Source: an uncultured Chlorobiota bacterium (GTDB lineage Bacteria > Bacteroidota > Bacteroidia > Bacteroidales > JAADGE01). From it: DNA of 26,520 bases. The notes under the pieces are model-generated. The model worked only from the letters and a program-made list of their open reading frames with translations. It was not told the origin of the DNA and did not search any database. Below are positions 14,717 through 24,008 of the stretch, piece after piece; within the stretch, counting starts at the first letter, position 1, and every line of letters begins with the position of its first letter. Where the stretch lies: the NCBI GenBank assembly GCA_947311125.1, contig CAMZKI010000188.1, forward strand, positions 1 through 26,520, in the 5' to 3' direction. The translations under genes and the position numbers were made by a program.

Positions 14717-17167
14717 TTACATCATTCCTTCACCTTCGTCTTCTCCGTTAAAATTTCGTTCGCCTCGTTTTTGTTTGTAATTGTTAATTTTATAACTCAA
14801 ACTTAACATAAAAACAGGCGATTCTCTCAGCATTTCGCTGTGCGAAATAAATCCTGTTCCTTCAACATCCGTAATATATTTACCGGTTCTGAAAATATCA
14901 TTTACTCTTAAAACAACAGAAAGTTTTCTTTCAAAAAGTTCCTGTCGGTAAGCAGCGGAAATGATATAAAAGCTTTCTCTGTTGCCTTGAACGGTAACTG
15001 TCGGGGCGTTATAAAATCCGTTTATTTGTAACCGACTGTTTTTTGTAAACATATAAGTTGTGTTAAGCTTCATATCATAATTAAAACTTTTCAAATCTGT
15101 TGTTACTCCGGACGTTTCCCCCTCTAAATTAAATTTATATAAATTAACATTCGCATAGAGCATCCATTTTTTTGTAAGCATTATATTTCCGGAAAGTTCG
15201 GAACCGTAAGCATATTCTTTATTCAAATTGTCGAATGTATATAAAATTGTACTTTCATTGTATAATTCCTGAATCCTGTTTATCGAATTATTTGTTTGCC
15301 GATAGTAGGCATCAATATTTACGGTTGTTTTTTTTACTTTTTTATTGTATGAAAGTTCGTAAGAATCAATAAATTCAGGAAGAAGAACGGGGTTTCCTTT
15401 TCTTACCGAATAATCATCAACATAACTCAAAAAAGGATTAAGATACCAATGGCGGGGGCGGTTAATTCTCTTGCTGTAACTTAATTGTATTTGGTCGGTC
15501 TTGTTTATTTGCCTTGATAAGTGCAAACTCGGAAAAAAATCAAAACGATTTATCGGGTATTCTTCTCCGGTTGTAAGTTGATTTATCATCCTGTCGGTAT
15601 ATTCTCCTCTTATACCCGCCATAAAACTTATTCCGGCAGCTTTGCCCGAATAACTTGTATAAAGCGAATGAATATTTCTTGTAAAGATTAAGTCATTACT
15701 CAAATCTGTATTCTCAATCCAATTTTCGCCTGTAAAATCTTCGTAAATATAATCACCGTCGGCATTAAGTAACCTTACTTGATAACCTGCTTCAAATTTG
15801 CTTTCTTCATTTATCGGTAAAGTGTAGTCAACCTTTGCTCTTAATCTGTCTCTTCCTCTGTCTTGGTATGTTCTGTATTTTGTTTCCGAAAAATTTTCAT
15901 TGAAATTTTTATCGGTTTCAATAACCTCTACCGTATTTTCTATTCCTCCTTTTCTTACCGAATAATCAACGGAAAAAATAAGCGAATGTCCCTTTTTTGC
16001 AAAATTATGAGAAAAGTCTGTCGTAACTGTGTAAAAATCTCCGCCTATTTCAAATCTTCCGTCATTTACAGTGTAAAAATCAACTGTTTCAGGTAGTGAA
16101 TATTCATAAATATTTGAAAAACTGTTCATTTTAAACCCGAAATAACCGTATTTTCCTGAAAAAGACAGTGTATTATTTTTATTCAGATAAAAATCAACTC
16201 CGCCCTTTACTGAATAATATTCTCTTGCGTGTATTCTTTCCGATTCAGAGGACAGATAGTTTGAAGTATCATTTAAAAAGGTAGTTCTCAAAGAATTTCC
16301 TTCACTTGAACTTGACCTGTCGCCGTAATTTGCTCCGAAATAAAAACCGATTTTTTTCTTTCTGACATTAAATAAAAAATCAGTCGAATACTTATCTCCG
16401 GTTCCGATTGAAGCATTAATTATACCGCTGACTCCTTTTCTATGATTTTTTTTCATTATAATATTGATAATTCCGGTGGTTCCGTCAGGATCAAATTTTA
16501 CGGAGGGGTTGGTTATAATTTCAACATTTTCTACAGCCGAAGCCGGTATTTGTTGCAATATGTCATTTGCTTCCAAAACCGTGGGCTTTCCGTCTATCAA
16601 AACCTGAAAATTTGAACTTCCTCTCATTGTAACGTTTCCGTCAATATCAACTTGTATCGACGGGGCATTTTCAAGGGCATCTGTCAATGTTCCGCCGGAT
16701 GAGTTTATATCTTTTGAAATATTGACTACTTTTCTGTCAATTTTGTATTCTACTTGATTTCTTTCTCCGCTGATAATCACTTCGTCAATATTTTCAGATG
16801 CATCTTTTAAGTAAACCGTTCCTGTGTTAAATTCTTTTTGTTTCGGAAATAATTTAATGTCGGGAATTATTTTTTTATAAAATCCGATAAAATCAATTAC
16901 CAGATAATACCTTCCGTAAGGAATATTTTCAATTACAAAATTTCCGTTTTCATCGGCAACGGCTCCGGCAATAACCGAAGAGTCTCTTAAAGAGAACAAT
17001 GCGGCATTTGCAAATTTTACGGGAGCTTTTGTAAGCTCGCTTTTCACAGTTCCTTTAACAGTTGCATCTTCCGGCATATTTTCGCGATTCATTCCTCCTC
17101 CGGGATGTTGTGCAAAAATTATTAAAGAAGATAACAGAAAAAAGGGGATTAAAATTAAAATTCTCAT
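14717..17167 (-). CDS. TonB-receptor-like outer-membrane beta-barrel protein
   Basis: An 816-residue outer-membrane protein. A signal peptide (1-19, ending IFA) precedes a Gly-rich linker. A CarboxypepD_reg-like beta-sandwich covers about 36-125 (VKGTVKSE, DENGNFVIENIPYGRY, YLVIDFIGF). A TonB plug-like domain covers about 130-240 (TDALENAPSIQVD, VTMRGSSNFQVLIDGKP, VEIITNPSVKFDPDGTTGIINIIMKK). The rest is a barrel of the OMP_b-brl_3 type (outer membrane beta-barrel family). No SusD-like partner or anti-sigma factor gene is adjacent, so it is not a typical SusCD transporter. The C-terminus ends in an acidic tail (EDEGEGMM) rather than in a terminal aromatic residue. Substrate unknown. A stand-alone gene between two plus-strand groups. 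Confidence 0.85.
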   Translation of the reverse strand: MRILILIPFFLLSSLIIFAQHPGGGMNRENMPEDATVKGTVKSELTKAPVKFANAALFSLRDSSVIAGAVADENGNFVIENIPYGRYYLVIDFIGFYKKIIPDIKLFPKQKEFNTGTVYLKDASENIDEVIISGERNQVEYKIDRKVVNISKDINSSGGTLTDALENAPSIQVDIDGNVTMRGSSNFQVLIDGKPTVLEANDILQQIPASAVENVEIITNPSVKFDPDGTTGIINIIMKKNHRKGVSGIINASIGTGDKYSTDFLFNVRKKKIGFYFGANYGDRSSSSEGNSLRTTFLNDTSNYLSSESERIHAREYYSVKGGVDFYLNKNNTLSFSGKYGYFGFKMNSFSNIYEYSLPETVDFYTVNDGRFEIGGDFYTVTTDFSHNFAKKGHSLIFSVDYSVRKGGIENTVEVIETDKNFNENFSETKYRTYQDRGRDRLRAKVDYTLPINEESKFEAGYQVRLLNADGDYIYEDFTGENWIENTDLSNDLIFTRNIHSLYTSYSGKAAGISFMAGIRGEYTDRMINQLTTGEEYPINRFDFFPSLHLSRQINKTDQIQLSYSKRINRPRHWYLNPFLSYVDDYSVRKGNPVLLPEFIDSYELSYNKKVKKTTVNIDAYYRQTNNSINRIQELYNESTILYTFDNLNKEYAYGSELSGNIMLTKKWMLYANVNLYKFNLEGETSGVTTDLKSFNYDMKLNTTYMFTKNSRLQINGFYNAPTVTVQGNRESFYIISAAYRQELFERKLSVVLRVNDIFRTGKYITDVEGTGFISHSEMLRESPVFMLSLSYKINNYKQKRGERNFNGEDEGEGMM

Positions 17168-17360
17168 AAATATTTTATTTTTGATTATATATTGAAATAA
17201 GACACTTAAACATATTAAAGGTTTAAGCTTAATTTGTCAGAATTCCTCAAATAAATAAAAAGACAGACTAATCGGCAAAATAATAATATGAAATACATTT
17301 TGAAACGGATAAAAATTATAAAATTTAAAATTCCGGCATAATATAATGCACCAAAAACAA

Positions 17361-17392
17361 TTTCAATAAAGTCATATCTTTTTTTAAATTTG
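17361..17392 (+). promoter_or_regulatory. Candidate promoter of the glycan operon
   Basis: TTTC (17361-17364) lies 20 bases before TAAATTTG (17385-17392), an exact TAnnTTTG box; the -33 element differs by one base from TTTG. The first gene starts at 17411. The remainder of the 243-bp gap back to 17168 is AT-rich and shows nothing else. Confidence 0.4.
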
Positions 17393-17410
17393 TAATAAAT
17401 TTATTAAAAG

Positions 17411-18349
17411 ATGAACGAAAATCCGAAATATTCTTTCGTTGTCCCTGCGTATAATGAAGAAGCAAATATTGAAGCCCTTTATAAAAGGATAAAACAACTG
17501 ATGAAAAATACCGAAGACACTTGGGAGTTAATATTTGTTAATGACGGCAGCACGGATAAAACAATCTTAGTTCTGAAAAAATTGTCTGAAGAAGACAACA
17601 GAGTAAAATACGTTGATTTAAGTCGAAATTTCGGACATCAGGCGGCACTTTCCGCCGGTTTGAAATTTGCATCGGGCGAAGCAGTTATTTCAATGGATTG
17701 CGATTTGCAAGATCCGCCGGAAGTTATCGAACAAATGATTGAGAAGTGGAAAAACGGGAACCATATCGTTTATGCCAGGCGACAAAACTTTCGCAAAGAC
17801 AATTTTATAAAACGACTGGGCTCAAAAATATACTATCGAATAATGGGTAAGTTTACCCGCATTGACATACCTAAAAATGTCGGAGATTTTCGCTTGGTTG
17901 ACCAAAAAGTTCTGTCTGAAATCAATCAAATGCCCGAACATTCTCGATATTTGAGGGGTATGGTTGCTTGGACGGGTTTTAAACATGATTTTGTAGATTA
18001 TCAACGCCCCGACAGGCAAAAAGGAGAATCGAATTACACTTTCGGAAAACTTGCAAAGCTCGGTATGGACGGGGTCTTTAATTTTTCGATGTTGCCTTTA
18101 AGAATCGGGTTTTTACTTGGCTTAATAAGTACGATAAGCGGTTTCGGGTTGCTGCTGTATCAGGTATTTGATGTTTTAATAAACGGAGTTTATTACCACC
18201 TTTATAAATGGCTTGTTGTTATTCTGTTTATTTTTATGGGCTTTATGTTTATGCTTTTGTGGATAATCGGCGAATACATCGGGAAAATATATGACGATGT
18301 AAGACAAAGACCTTTATATGTTATCAGCGAAACAAAAAATTTTGAATGA
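17411..18349 (+). CDS. GT2 polyprenyl-phosphate glycosyltransferase (GtrB/ArnC-like)
   Basis: A 312-residue membrane-anchored transferase that would move a sugar from a nucleotide donor to undecaprenyl phosphate on the cytoplasmic face. The GT-A domain has VPAYNEEANIE (11-21), FVNDGSTDKT (42-51) and the metal-binding DCD (Asp96/Asp98) in MDCDLQDPPE. RYLRGMVAWTGF (179-190) is typical of the DPM1/GtrB group. Two transmembrane helices follow at about 229-253 and 266-289, and the tail is GEYIGKIYDDVRQRP. It starts the glycan operon, and its TGA overlaps the next ATG by four bases. The charged lipid is a plausible donor for the GT39-like enzyme encoded downstream. The sugar is not identifiable from sequence. 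Confidence 0.87.
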   Translation: MNENPKYSFVVPAYNEEANIEALYKRIKQLMKNTEDTWELIFVNDGSTDKTILVLKKLSEEDNRVKYVDLSRNFGHQAALSAGLKFASGEAVISMDCDLQDPPEVIEQMIEKWKNGNHIVYARRQNFRKDNFIKRLGSKIYYRIMGKFTRIDIPKNVGDFRLVDQKVLSEINQMPEHSRYLRGMVAWTGFKHDFVDYQRPDRQKGESNYTFGKLAKLGMDGVFNFSMLPLRIGFLLGLISTISGFGLLLYQVFDVLINGVYYHLYKWLVVILFIFMGFMFMLLWIIGEYIGKIYDDVRQRPLYVISETKNFE

Positions 18350-19488
18350 GAATCTTGATGTTTAATAACGAATTTCCTCCGCTCGGCGGCGGAACAGGCA
18401 CTGTTAATTTCGAGCTTTTCAATATTTTTAAAGATATTACGGACTTAAACATTGACCTTATAACTTCATCGGCAAATAAAAATACGGAATTTGAACAATT
18501 CTCCGAGAATATCAGAATTTTTAAACTCCCTGTCGGGAAAAAAAATATTCATCACGCTTCAAATTTTGAACTTATAAAATATGCAATAAAAGCAATTCTT
18601 AAAGGATTTAAACTTTATAAAAAAAATAAATACGATATAATTCTTGTTTGGTCAGCGGTTCCTGCAGGTTTGCCGGCTTTATTCCTGAGTATCTTCAAAA
18701 AAGTTCCTTATGCAGTCAGGGTGGGCGGTCCGGATATTCCGGGTTTTGAAAAAAGATATTCCTTTATTTATAAAATTATTTCCCCTTTAATAAAATTGAT
18801 ATGGAAAAAAGCGGAATTAATTATTGCAAAATGCCGAATCGAAAAAAATATGATTAAAAAAATTAATTCTAAACTTAAGATTAAGATTATTTATAACGGA
18901 ATTGATACCGCAAAATTTAAACCCTCAAAAAAACAACCGACCGATACACTTAAAATTATTTGTCCCGCACGCCTTATTAAACGTAAAGGACAGGATATAT
19001 TAATAAACTCAGTTTCAAAGTTAAAAAAAGAAGGTATAAAAATTAAAGTTGATTTTATAGGAGAAGGAGACGAAAAAGATAACTATACAAAATTAGTCGG
19101 TAAATATAAACTCGAAGAAAATATTATTTTTTCCGGTTATATTGCCGGAGAAAAGATGCCGCAAAAATACGGAGAGGCAGATATTTTTGTTCTGCCTTCA
19201 TATAACGAAGGAATGAGCAATGCCATGCTCGAAGCTATGGCTTGCGGTTTGCCTGTTGTTGTTACCGATGTAGGCGGAACGGAAGAATTGGTTGACAAAA
19301 ATAACGGATTTGTTTTTAAACCCGGAGACAATATTGCTTTGACAAAAATTTTAAAACACATTTGCGGCAATAAAGAAATAATAAACAAATTAGGACAAAA
19401 TTCAAGAAAAAAAGCCGAAAACTTTAAATGGGAAAATATAGCAAAAGAATATTTACACATTTTTGAAGATATAAAAAGTAAAAACTGA
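18346..19488 (+). CDS. GT4 family glycosyltransferase
   Basis: A cytoplasmic GT-B transferase of 380 residues. The N-terminus MRILMFNNEFPPLGGGTGTV carries the glycine-rich loop. VWSAVPAGLP (101-110) and AVRVGGPDIPG (123-133) lie in the acceptor domain. The donor domain has IICPARLIKRKGQ (204-216), VDFIGEGDE (235-243) and the E-x7-E pair Glu288/Glu296 in YNEGMSNAMLEAMACGLPVV. It overlaps the GT2 gene by four bases (ATGA), and a 25-bp gap separates it from the epimerase gene. It probably adds one residue to a lipid-linked glycan; donor and acceptor are unknown. Confidence 0.88.
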   Translation: MRILMFNNEFPPLGGGTGTVNFELFNIFKDITDLNIDLITSSANKNTEFEQFSENIRIFKLPVGKKNIHHASNFELIKYAIKAILKGFKLYKKNKYDIILVWSAVPAGLPALFLSIFKKVPYAVRVGGPDIPGFEKRYSFIYKIISPLIKLIWKKAELIIAKCRIEKNMIKKINSKLKIKIIYNGIDTAKFKPSKKQPTDTLKIICPARLIKRKGQDILINSVSKLKKEGIKIKVDFIGEGDEKDNYTKLVGKYKLEENIIFSGYIAGEKMPQKYGEADIFVLPSYNEGMSNAMLEAMACGLPVVVTDVGGTEELVDKNNGFVFKPGDNIALTKILKHICGNKEIINKLGQNSRKKAENFKWENIAKEYLHIFEDIKSKN

Positions 19489-19513
19489 AAATAATTTACG
19501 AACCAAAAATAAG

Positions 19514-20566
19514 ATGAAGATATTAATAACCGGAACAGCCGGATTTATCGGATTTCATACCGCGGAAAAATTTATAAAAGAAGGTTTTGATGTTGTCGGA
19601 CTTGACAGTATTAATGACTATTACGATAAAAATTTAAAATATGCCCGTTTAAACCAAACCGGTATCGACAGAGATAAAATAACCTGCGGACATCTTGTTA
19701 ACAGTACAAAATTTAACAACTATCGTTTCATAAAATTGCAAATTGAAGATAAAGACGAAATTTTAAAACTGTTTGAAACCGAAAAATTTGATTACGTATG
19801 CCATCTTGCCGCACAAGCCGGTGTTCGATACAGCATCGAAAATCCTTATGTATATTTTCACAGCAATATAAACGGATTCTTGAATATTATCGAAGCATCT
19901 AAACGAAACAAAATAAAACATCTTGTATATGCAAGCAGTTCAAGCGTTTACGGACTGAACAAGCAAATGCCGTTTTCTGTTTCAAGCAATGTTGACCACC
20001 CTATAAGTTTATATGCCGCAACTAAAAAATCAGACGAGCTCATAGCCCACGCATACAGTCATTTGTTCAATCTGCCGACAACCGGATTGAGATTTTTTAC
20101 CGTTTACGGACCCTGGGGAAGACCTGATATGGCATTGTTCATTTTCACAAAAGCAATTTTGAATAACGAACCGATAAATGTTTTCAATAACGGTGATATG
20201 ATGCGGGATTTTACCTATGTTGACGATATAGTTGAAGGCATTTTCAGGGTTGTTAACAAACCGGCAGAGGCAAATCCCGGTTGGTCGGGAGAAAAACCCG
20301 ATCCTGCAAACTCTTCCGCTCCGTATAAAATTTACAACATAGGCAACGGAAATCCTGTTCAGTTAATGGCTTATATTGAAGCAGCAGAAAAAGCACTCGG
20401 GAAAACGGCAAAAAAGAATTTTCTGCCTATGCAGCCGGGTGACGTTCAAAAAACATTTGCTGATATTGAAAAACTAAAACAAGATTTTGATTATAAACCA
20501 AGTACAAATATAAAAAAAGGTGTTGCCGAATTTATCAAGTGGTATAAAAGTTATTATAAAAAATGA
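19514..20566 (+). CDS. UDP-glucuronate 4-epimerase
   Basis: An extended short-chain dehydrogenase of 350 residues that would interconvert UDP-glucuronate and UDP-galacturonate with bound NAD. The dinucleotide loop GTAGFIG is at 7-13, SSSSVYG at 141-147, and the catalytic Tyr167-x3-Lys171 in YAATKK. CapI-type features include DSINDYYD (31-38) and LRFFTVYGPWGRPDMA in the second half. The 350-residue length fits this family. An insertion-like stretch at about 260-275 (NPGWSGEKPDPANSSAPY) is also seen in this group. It provides a uronic acid precursor for the operon, so the product glycan is likely acidic. The next gene starts inside its stop codon. Confidence 0.9.
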   Translation: MKILITGTAGFIGFHTAEKFIKEGFDVVGLDSINDYYDKNLKYARLNQTGIDRDKITCGHLVNSTKFNNYRFIKLQIEDKDEILKLFETEKFDYVCHLAAQAGVRYSIENPYVYFHSNINGFLNIIEASKRNKIKHLVYASSSSVYGLNKQMPFSVSSNVDHPISLYAATKKSDELIAHAYSHLFNLPTTGLRFFTVYGPWGRPDMALFIFTKAILNNEPINVFNNGDMMRDFTYVDDIVEGIFRVVNKPAEANPGWSGEKPDPANSSAPYKIYNIGNGNPVQLMAYIEAAEKALGKTAKKNFLPMQPGDVQKTFADIEKLKQDFDYKPSTNIKKGVAEFIKWYKSYYKK

Positions 20567-21666
20567 AAAAAGTTTGCTTTGTCATACCGCGTGCTTACTA
20601 TCTTTTTAATTCTGAAATTTCAGGAGCGGAAGATAAAGTAGGAGGTGCTCAAAAACAAGCATTTCTTTTGAGCACAGGCCTGGCGGAAGATGAAAATTTT
20701 GATGTGCATTTTCTTGTTGCCGATTTAGGACAAGCAGATTTTGAAATTAAAAACAATGTAAAACTTCATAAATCATTTAATTTCTCTGAGAATATTTTAA
20801 CTCGGACAAAAAAATTTCTTAAAACATTAAAAAAAATAAACGCCGACACTTATATTTTTCGCTCGGCCGATATAGGTGTTGCTTTTGCCGTATTTTACGT
20901 AAAGAACATTCTCCGAAAAAAGGTTTTTTATATGATAGCAGCAGATGCAGAAACAACAAAAAAGCGTCAACAAACATACAACGGTTTTCAGGTGATGTCG
21001 GCAATGCAATTTGTTTATAAAAAAGCAGATATACTGACGGCACAAACACAACAGCAAGCCGCTCTTTTTGAAAAAAACAGAAAACGAAAGCCCGATGCAA
21101 TAATTAAAAATATTTATGAATATGAAAACCGGACACAAACAGCTAATAATAAAAAAGATATAATTTTATGGGTTGGCAGACTAACAGAAATAAAAAAACC
21201 TGAACTTTTTTTAGACTTGGCTAAAAAATATCCTGAAGAAAAATTTGTAATGATTGCACCTGTTGTGCTTGAAAAAACGGAATACGGAAAAGAAATACAA
21301 ACCGAAGCAAAAAAAATTAAGAATTTACAATATATCGGCTATGTTAAACCGGAAGAAATAAAAAATCATTACCGCAAAGCAAAAATTTATGTTTTAAGTT
21401 CCGAATATGAGGGTTTTTCCAACACTATGGCAGAAGCTATGCTTGCAGAGTGTTCGATTTTAAGTTATAATGTAAATCCTGACAATATTTTAAATAAATT
21501 TGAATGCGGTTTTTGTGCAGAAAAAGGAACTGAAAAGTTTTTTTCATATTTTGAGATGCTGAAAAATCCGGAAATTTGCAAAAAACTCGGAAAAAACGGA
21601 GCAAATTATATAGCCGAAAATCACCGGAAAGAACAAATTATAGATAGTTTTAAAAATTTACTGTAA
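20563..21666 (+). CDS. GT4 family glycosyltransferase (paralogue A)
   Basis: A 367-residue cytoplasmic GT-B transferase, overlapping the epimerase gene by four bases. The acceptor domain includes GAEDKVGGAQKQA (21-33). The donor domain has ILWVGRLTEIKKPELFLDLA (201-220), KFVMIAP (227-233) and the E-x7-E pair Glu283/Glu291 in EGFSNTMAEAM, followed by YNVNPDN (302-308). The whole C-terminal half aligns by eye with the transferase encoded at 23993-25117, so the two are paralogues on either side of the GT39-like gene. The sugar specificity is unknown. Confidence 0.87.
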   Translation: MKKVCFVIPRAYYLFNSEISGAEDKVGGAQKQAFLLSTGLAEDENFDVHFLVADLGQADFEIKNNVKLHKSFNFSENILTRTKKFLKTLKKINADTYIFRSADIGVAFAVFYVKNILRKKVFYMIAADAETTKKRQQTYNGFQVMSAMQFVYKKADILTAQTQQQAALFEKNRKRKPDAIIKNIYEYENRTQTANNKKDIILWVGRLTEIKKPELFLDLAKKYPEEKFVMIAPVVLEKTEYGKEIQTEAKKIKNLQYIGYVKPEEIKNHYRKAKIYVLSSEYEGFSNTMAEAMLAECSILSYNVNPDNILNKFECGFCAEKGTEKFFSYFEMLKNPEICKKLGKNGANYIAENHRKEQIIDSFKNLL

Positions 21667-21680
21667 AATAAAGTTCGAAA

Positions 21681-24008
21681 ATGAAACGAACAAGTAAGAA
21701 AAATGCCGTAACACAACCGAAACCGGCAAAAATTAATAAAAAAAAGGTTTCGGAAAGCTCTTTCCTGCATCAAAATCTAAAGTATTTATTTCTTGTTTTA
21801 ATTTTATTTTACATTTTTTCCGATTTTTACGAAAAAATTACCGGAAATACAGGTTTTGAAAATTTGAAAACAATATTGCAAATTCCTGTAATATTAGTCG
21901 GTATTGTTTCATTGTATTTTGAAAAAACAAAACTAAATAACTTTATTACCGACTTATTCAGCGAAGGCGAAAAGAAAAATACAGACCGAAAAATTACAAA
22001 TACCGTTGTCCGAAAAAATATTCCGACAACCGTAATTTTATTAATTATTCTCGGAATTTCCGCTTTTACATTATTTTACAAACTCGATAATTTTGATATT
22101 TTTTCCGATGAAGTGCAAGTTACACAAGGAGCTGCCGGTTATTATCATACCGGAGAATTTCACCAATGGGATTTTGTTAAAAAAGAACTTGTCGGCAAAC
22201 CGTATAACCGAGCAAAACCACATCAATGGATTGTAGCACAGTCATATAAAATATTCGGAGTAAACATTTGGGCGGCACGTTTTCCCTCTGCATTTTTTGC
22301 ATTTATTTTTATTCTTTTGTTTTATTTTACAGGTAAATATTTTGTGCGAGACAAATATGCCGCATTAATAAGCGTTTTTTCATTTGCGATATATTATGAA
22401 TTTTTGTTTTTGGGGCGGTGGGCAAGGATGTATGCACTGCTGTATCCGGTTTTTTTATTGTCATTTTATTGGTCGTTCAAGTTCATAAACGAAAAATGCA
22501 ATTGCGGGTATTTTATTAAAATAAAAAATAAATTTACGGAAAAATACTTCAATTTTAATTATATTTATTTGCCCCTTATTCTTATTTTGCTGATTTTCGG
22601 ATTTTATATACATACGAATATTGCTTTAATATTTCCGATTTTTTTGATTTTTTTACTTGCAAGTATTTTTCTTTTTCCGGAAGAAAGAAAATACATAACG
22701 GCATTTTTATTTGCATCTGCAATATTATTGCTGCAAATATTATTTCCTTATAAAGTCAATTTCAGTCAGTTTACTCTTTTTGATGTTAACAACTCCGAAA
22801 TTTATACAAAAGCACTGTTCGGATACCCTTTCAATGCTTCAACTAACCTTATTTTTATTCTTACCACCCTGTTTCTTGTAATGTTCGTTATTAAAAATAA
22901 GCATTTTACAAAAAAATACCTGATACTGTTTATAAGCGTTTTCACTATTTGGATTTTATTTTCATTTGTTATCGAATATCCTCCCTCATATCGCTATATA
23001 TCTTTTGCAACACCCTTTGCCGTTATTTTAATAATCGGAAGTAATCTGCTTATTATAAGGGCTTTATACGGAAAACTGTTGCAGTTATTTATGATTTTTT
23101 TATTGCTTGTTTCATCAGTATTAACTTTTTCAAATCATTATAAATCTTTGTATGTTATAAATTCATATTCTCCGGCAAAGCCTTCCGTTGCACATAAAAT
23201 TGTTGTTAAAAACTTTCATAAAGGCGATGTTATTTTCAAGCACTGGGGACCTAAAAATTATCTTGTCGGAATTCCCGAAGAAACAAAATTTTTAAGTATC
23301 GGAGGGTATGAAGCCAGACCGTTTACCGAGGTCTTTGAAGATATGAAGACATACCCGTCCGGATGGTTAATTTGGCACAAATACAATGAATTAAGATTAG
23401 ACAAAAATCTTGTTGAATATGCTAATCTGTATTTTAAAAAATATGCGGGATACGGTATTGATAAAAACGGAGAAGAAATTTTTTATTATAACGAATCGAT
23501 GCTTAAACCATTTGAACTCTTTAATTTTCAAAGAAATATACCTTCAGCAAATTTAAATACCGAAAATACGTATTCTTTTGTGTTTGATTTAAAAATTAAT
23601 GACAGTACAAACGGAGATATTTTTTATCTGCGAAACAGCAAACGTACTTTTTTACGAATTTTTGCCGATTCGCAAAAAAATACCGTAATTATTCCCGATA
23701 AAGACAGTATTTCGATTAATCCGGAAAAAAATATTTTAAACAGAATATTTCTGATAATAAAACCGGATAAAATTTGTCTTAAAATTAACTCGCAACCTTT
23801 TAGTTGTAAGAATATTAAAGTTAGACCCGATTTTGTTAAATTTCAAATAAATCCGCAATTCAACGGATATATCAATAATATCAGAATTTACGATTTTGCT
23901 TTAACCGATACCCAAATAAATGTTATCCGTAATGATACAAATATTTCCGAAGAATTAAAAGCAAACAATAAACCGTTCAGAACCTTATTCTTATGGAAGA
24001 AAAAATAA
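21681..24008 (+). CDS. GT39/ArnT-like membrane glycosyltransferase with C-terminal LamG-like domain
   Basis: A 775-residue integral membrane protein. After a basic N-terminus, hydrophobic helices begin at about 34-54, 66-80 and 114-133. A first extracytoplasmic loop carries the metal/catalytic Asp143-Glu144 in FSDEVQ and the family segment AKPHQWIVAQSYKIFGVN (178-195). More helices run to about residue 500, as in dolichyl-phosphate-mannose or ArnT (PMT_2) enzymes, which use a lipid-phosphate sugar donor and act on the periplasmic side. Residues about 621-750 form a soluble beta-rich domain ending in GYINNIRIYDFALTDTQI (730-747), the typical last strand of LamG/concanavalin-like domains. The upstream GT2 is the natural source of the donor. 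The domain fusion is unusual for GT39. Confidence 0.82.
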   Translation: MKRTSKKNAVTQPKPAKINKKKVSESSFLHQNLKYLFLVLILFYIFSDFYEKITGNTGFENLKTILQIPVILVGIVSLYFEKTKLNNFITDLFSEGEKKNTDRKITNTVVRKNIPTTVILLIILGISAFTLFYKLDNFDIFSDEVQVTQGAAGYYHTGEFHQWDFVKKELVGKPYNRAKPHQWIVAQSYKIFGVNIWAARFPSAFFAFIFILLFYFTGKYFVRDKYAALISVFSFAIYYEFLFLGRWARMYALLYPVFLLSFYWSFKFINEKCNCGYFIKIKNKFTEKYFNFNYIYLPLILILLIFGFYIHTNIALIFPIFLIFLLASIFLFPEERKYITAFLFASAILLLQILFPYKVNFSQFTLFDVNNSEIYTKALFGYPFNASTNLIFILTTLFLVMFVIKNKHFTKKYLILFISVFTIWILFSFVIEYPPSYRYISFATPFAVILIIGSNLLIIRALYGKLLQLFMIFLLLVSSVLTFSNHYKSLYVINSYSPAKPSVAHKIVVKNFHKGDVIFKHWGPKNYLVGIPEETKFLSIGGYEARPFTEVFEDMKTYPSGWLIWHKYNELRLDKNLVEYANLYFKKYAGYGIDKNGEEIFYYNESMLKPFELFNFQRNIPSANLNTENTYSFVFDLKINDSTNGDIFYLRNSKRTFLRIFADSQKNTVIIPDKDSISINPEKNILNRIFLIIKPDKICLKINSQPFSCKNIKVRPDFVKFQINPQFNGYINNIRIYDFALTDTQINVIRNDTNISEELKANNKPFRTLFLWKKK

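Noticed and set aside
14717..17167. A SusC-type polysaccharide utilisation receptor
   Set aside because: No SusD-like gene is adjacent, and the barrel is of the OMP_b-brl_3 type rather than the longer SusC type.
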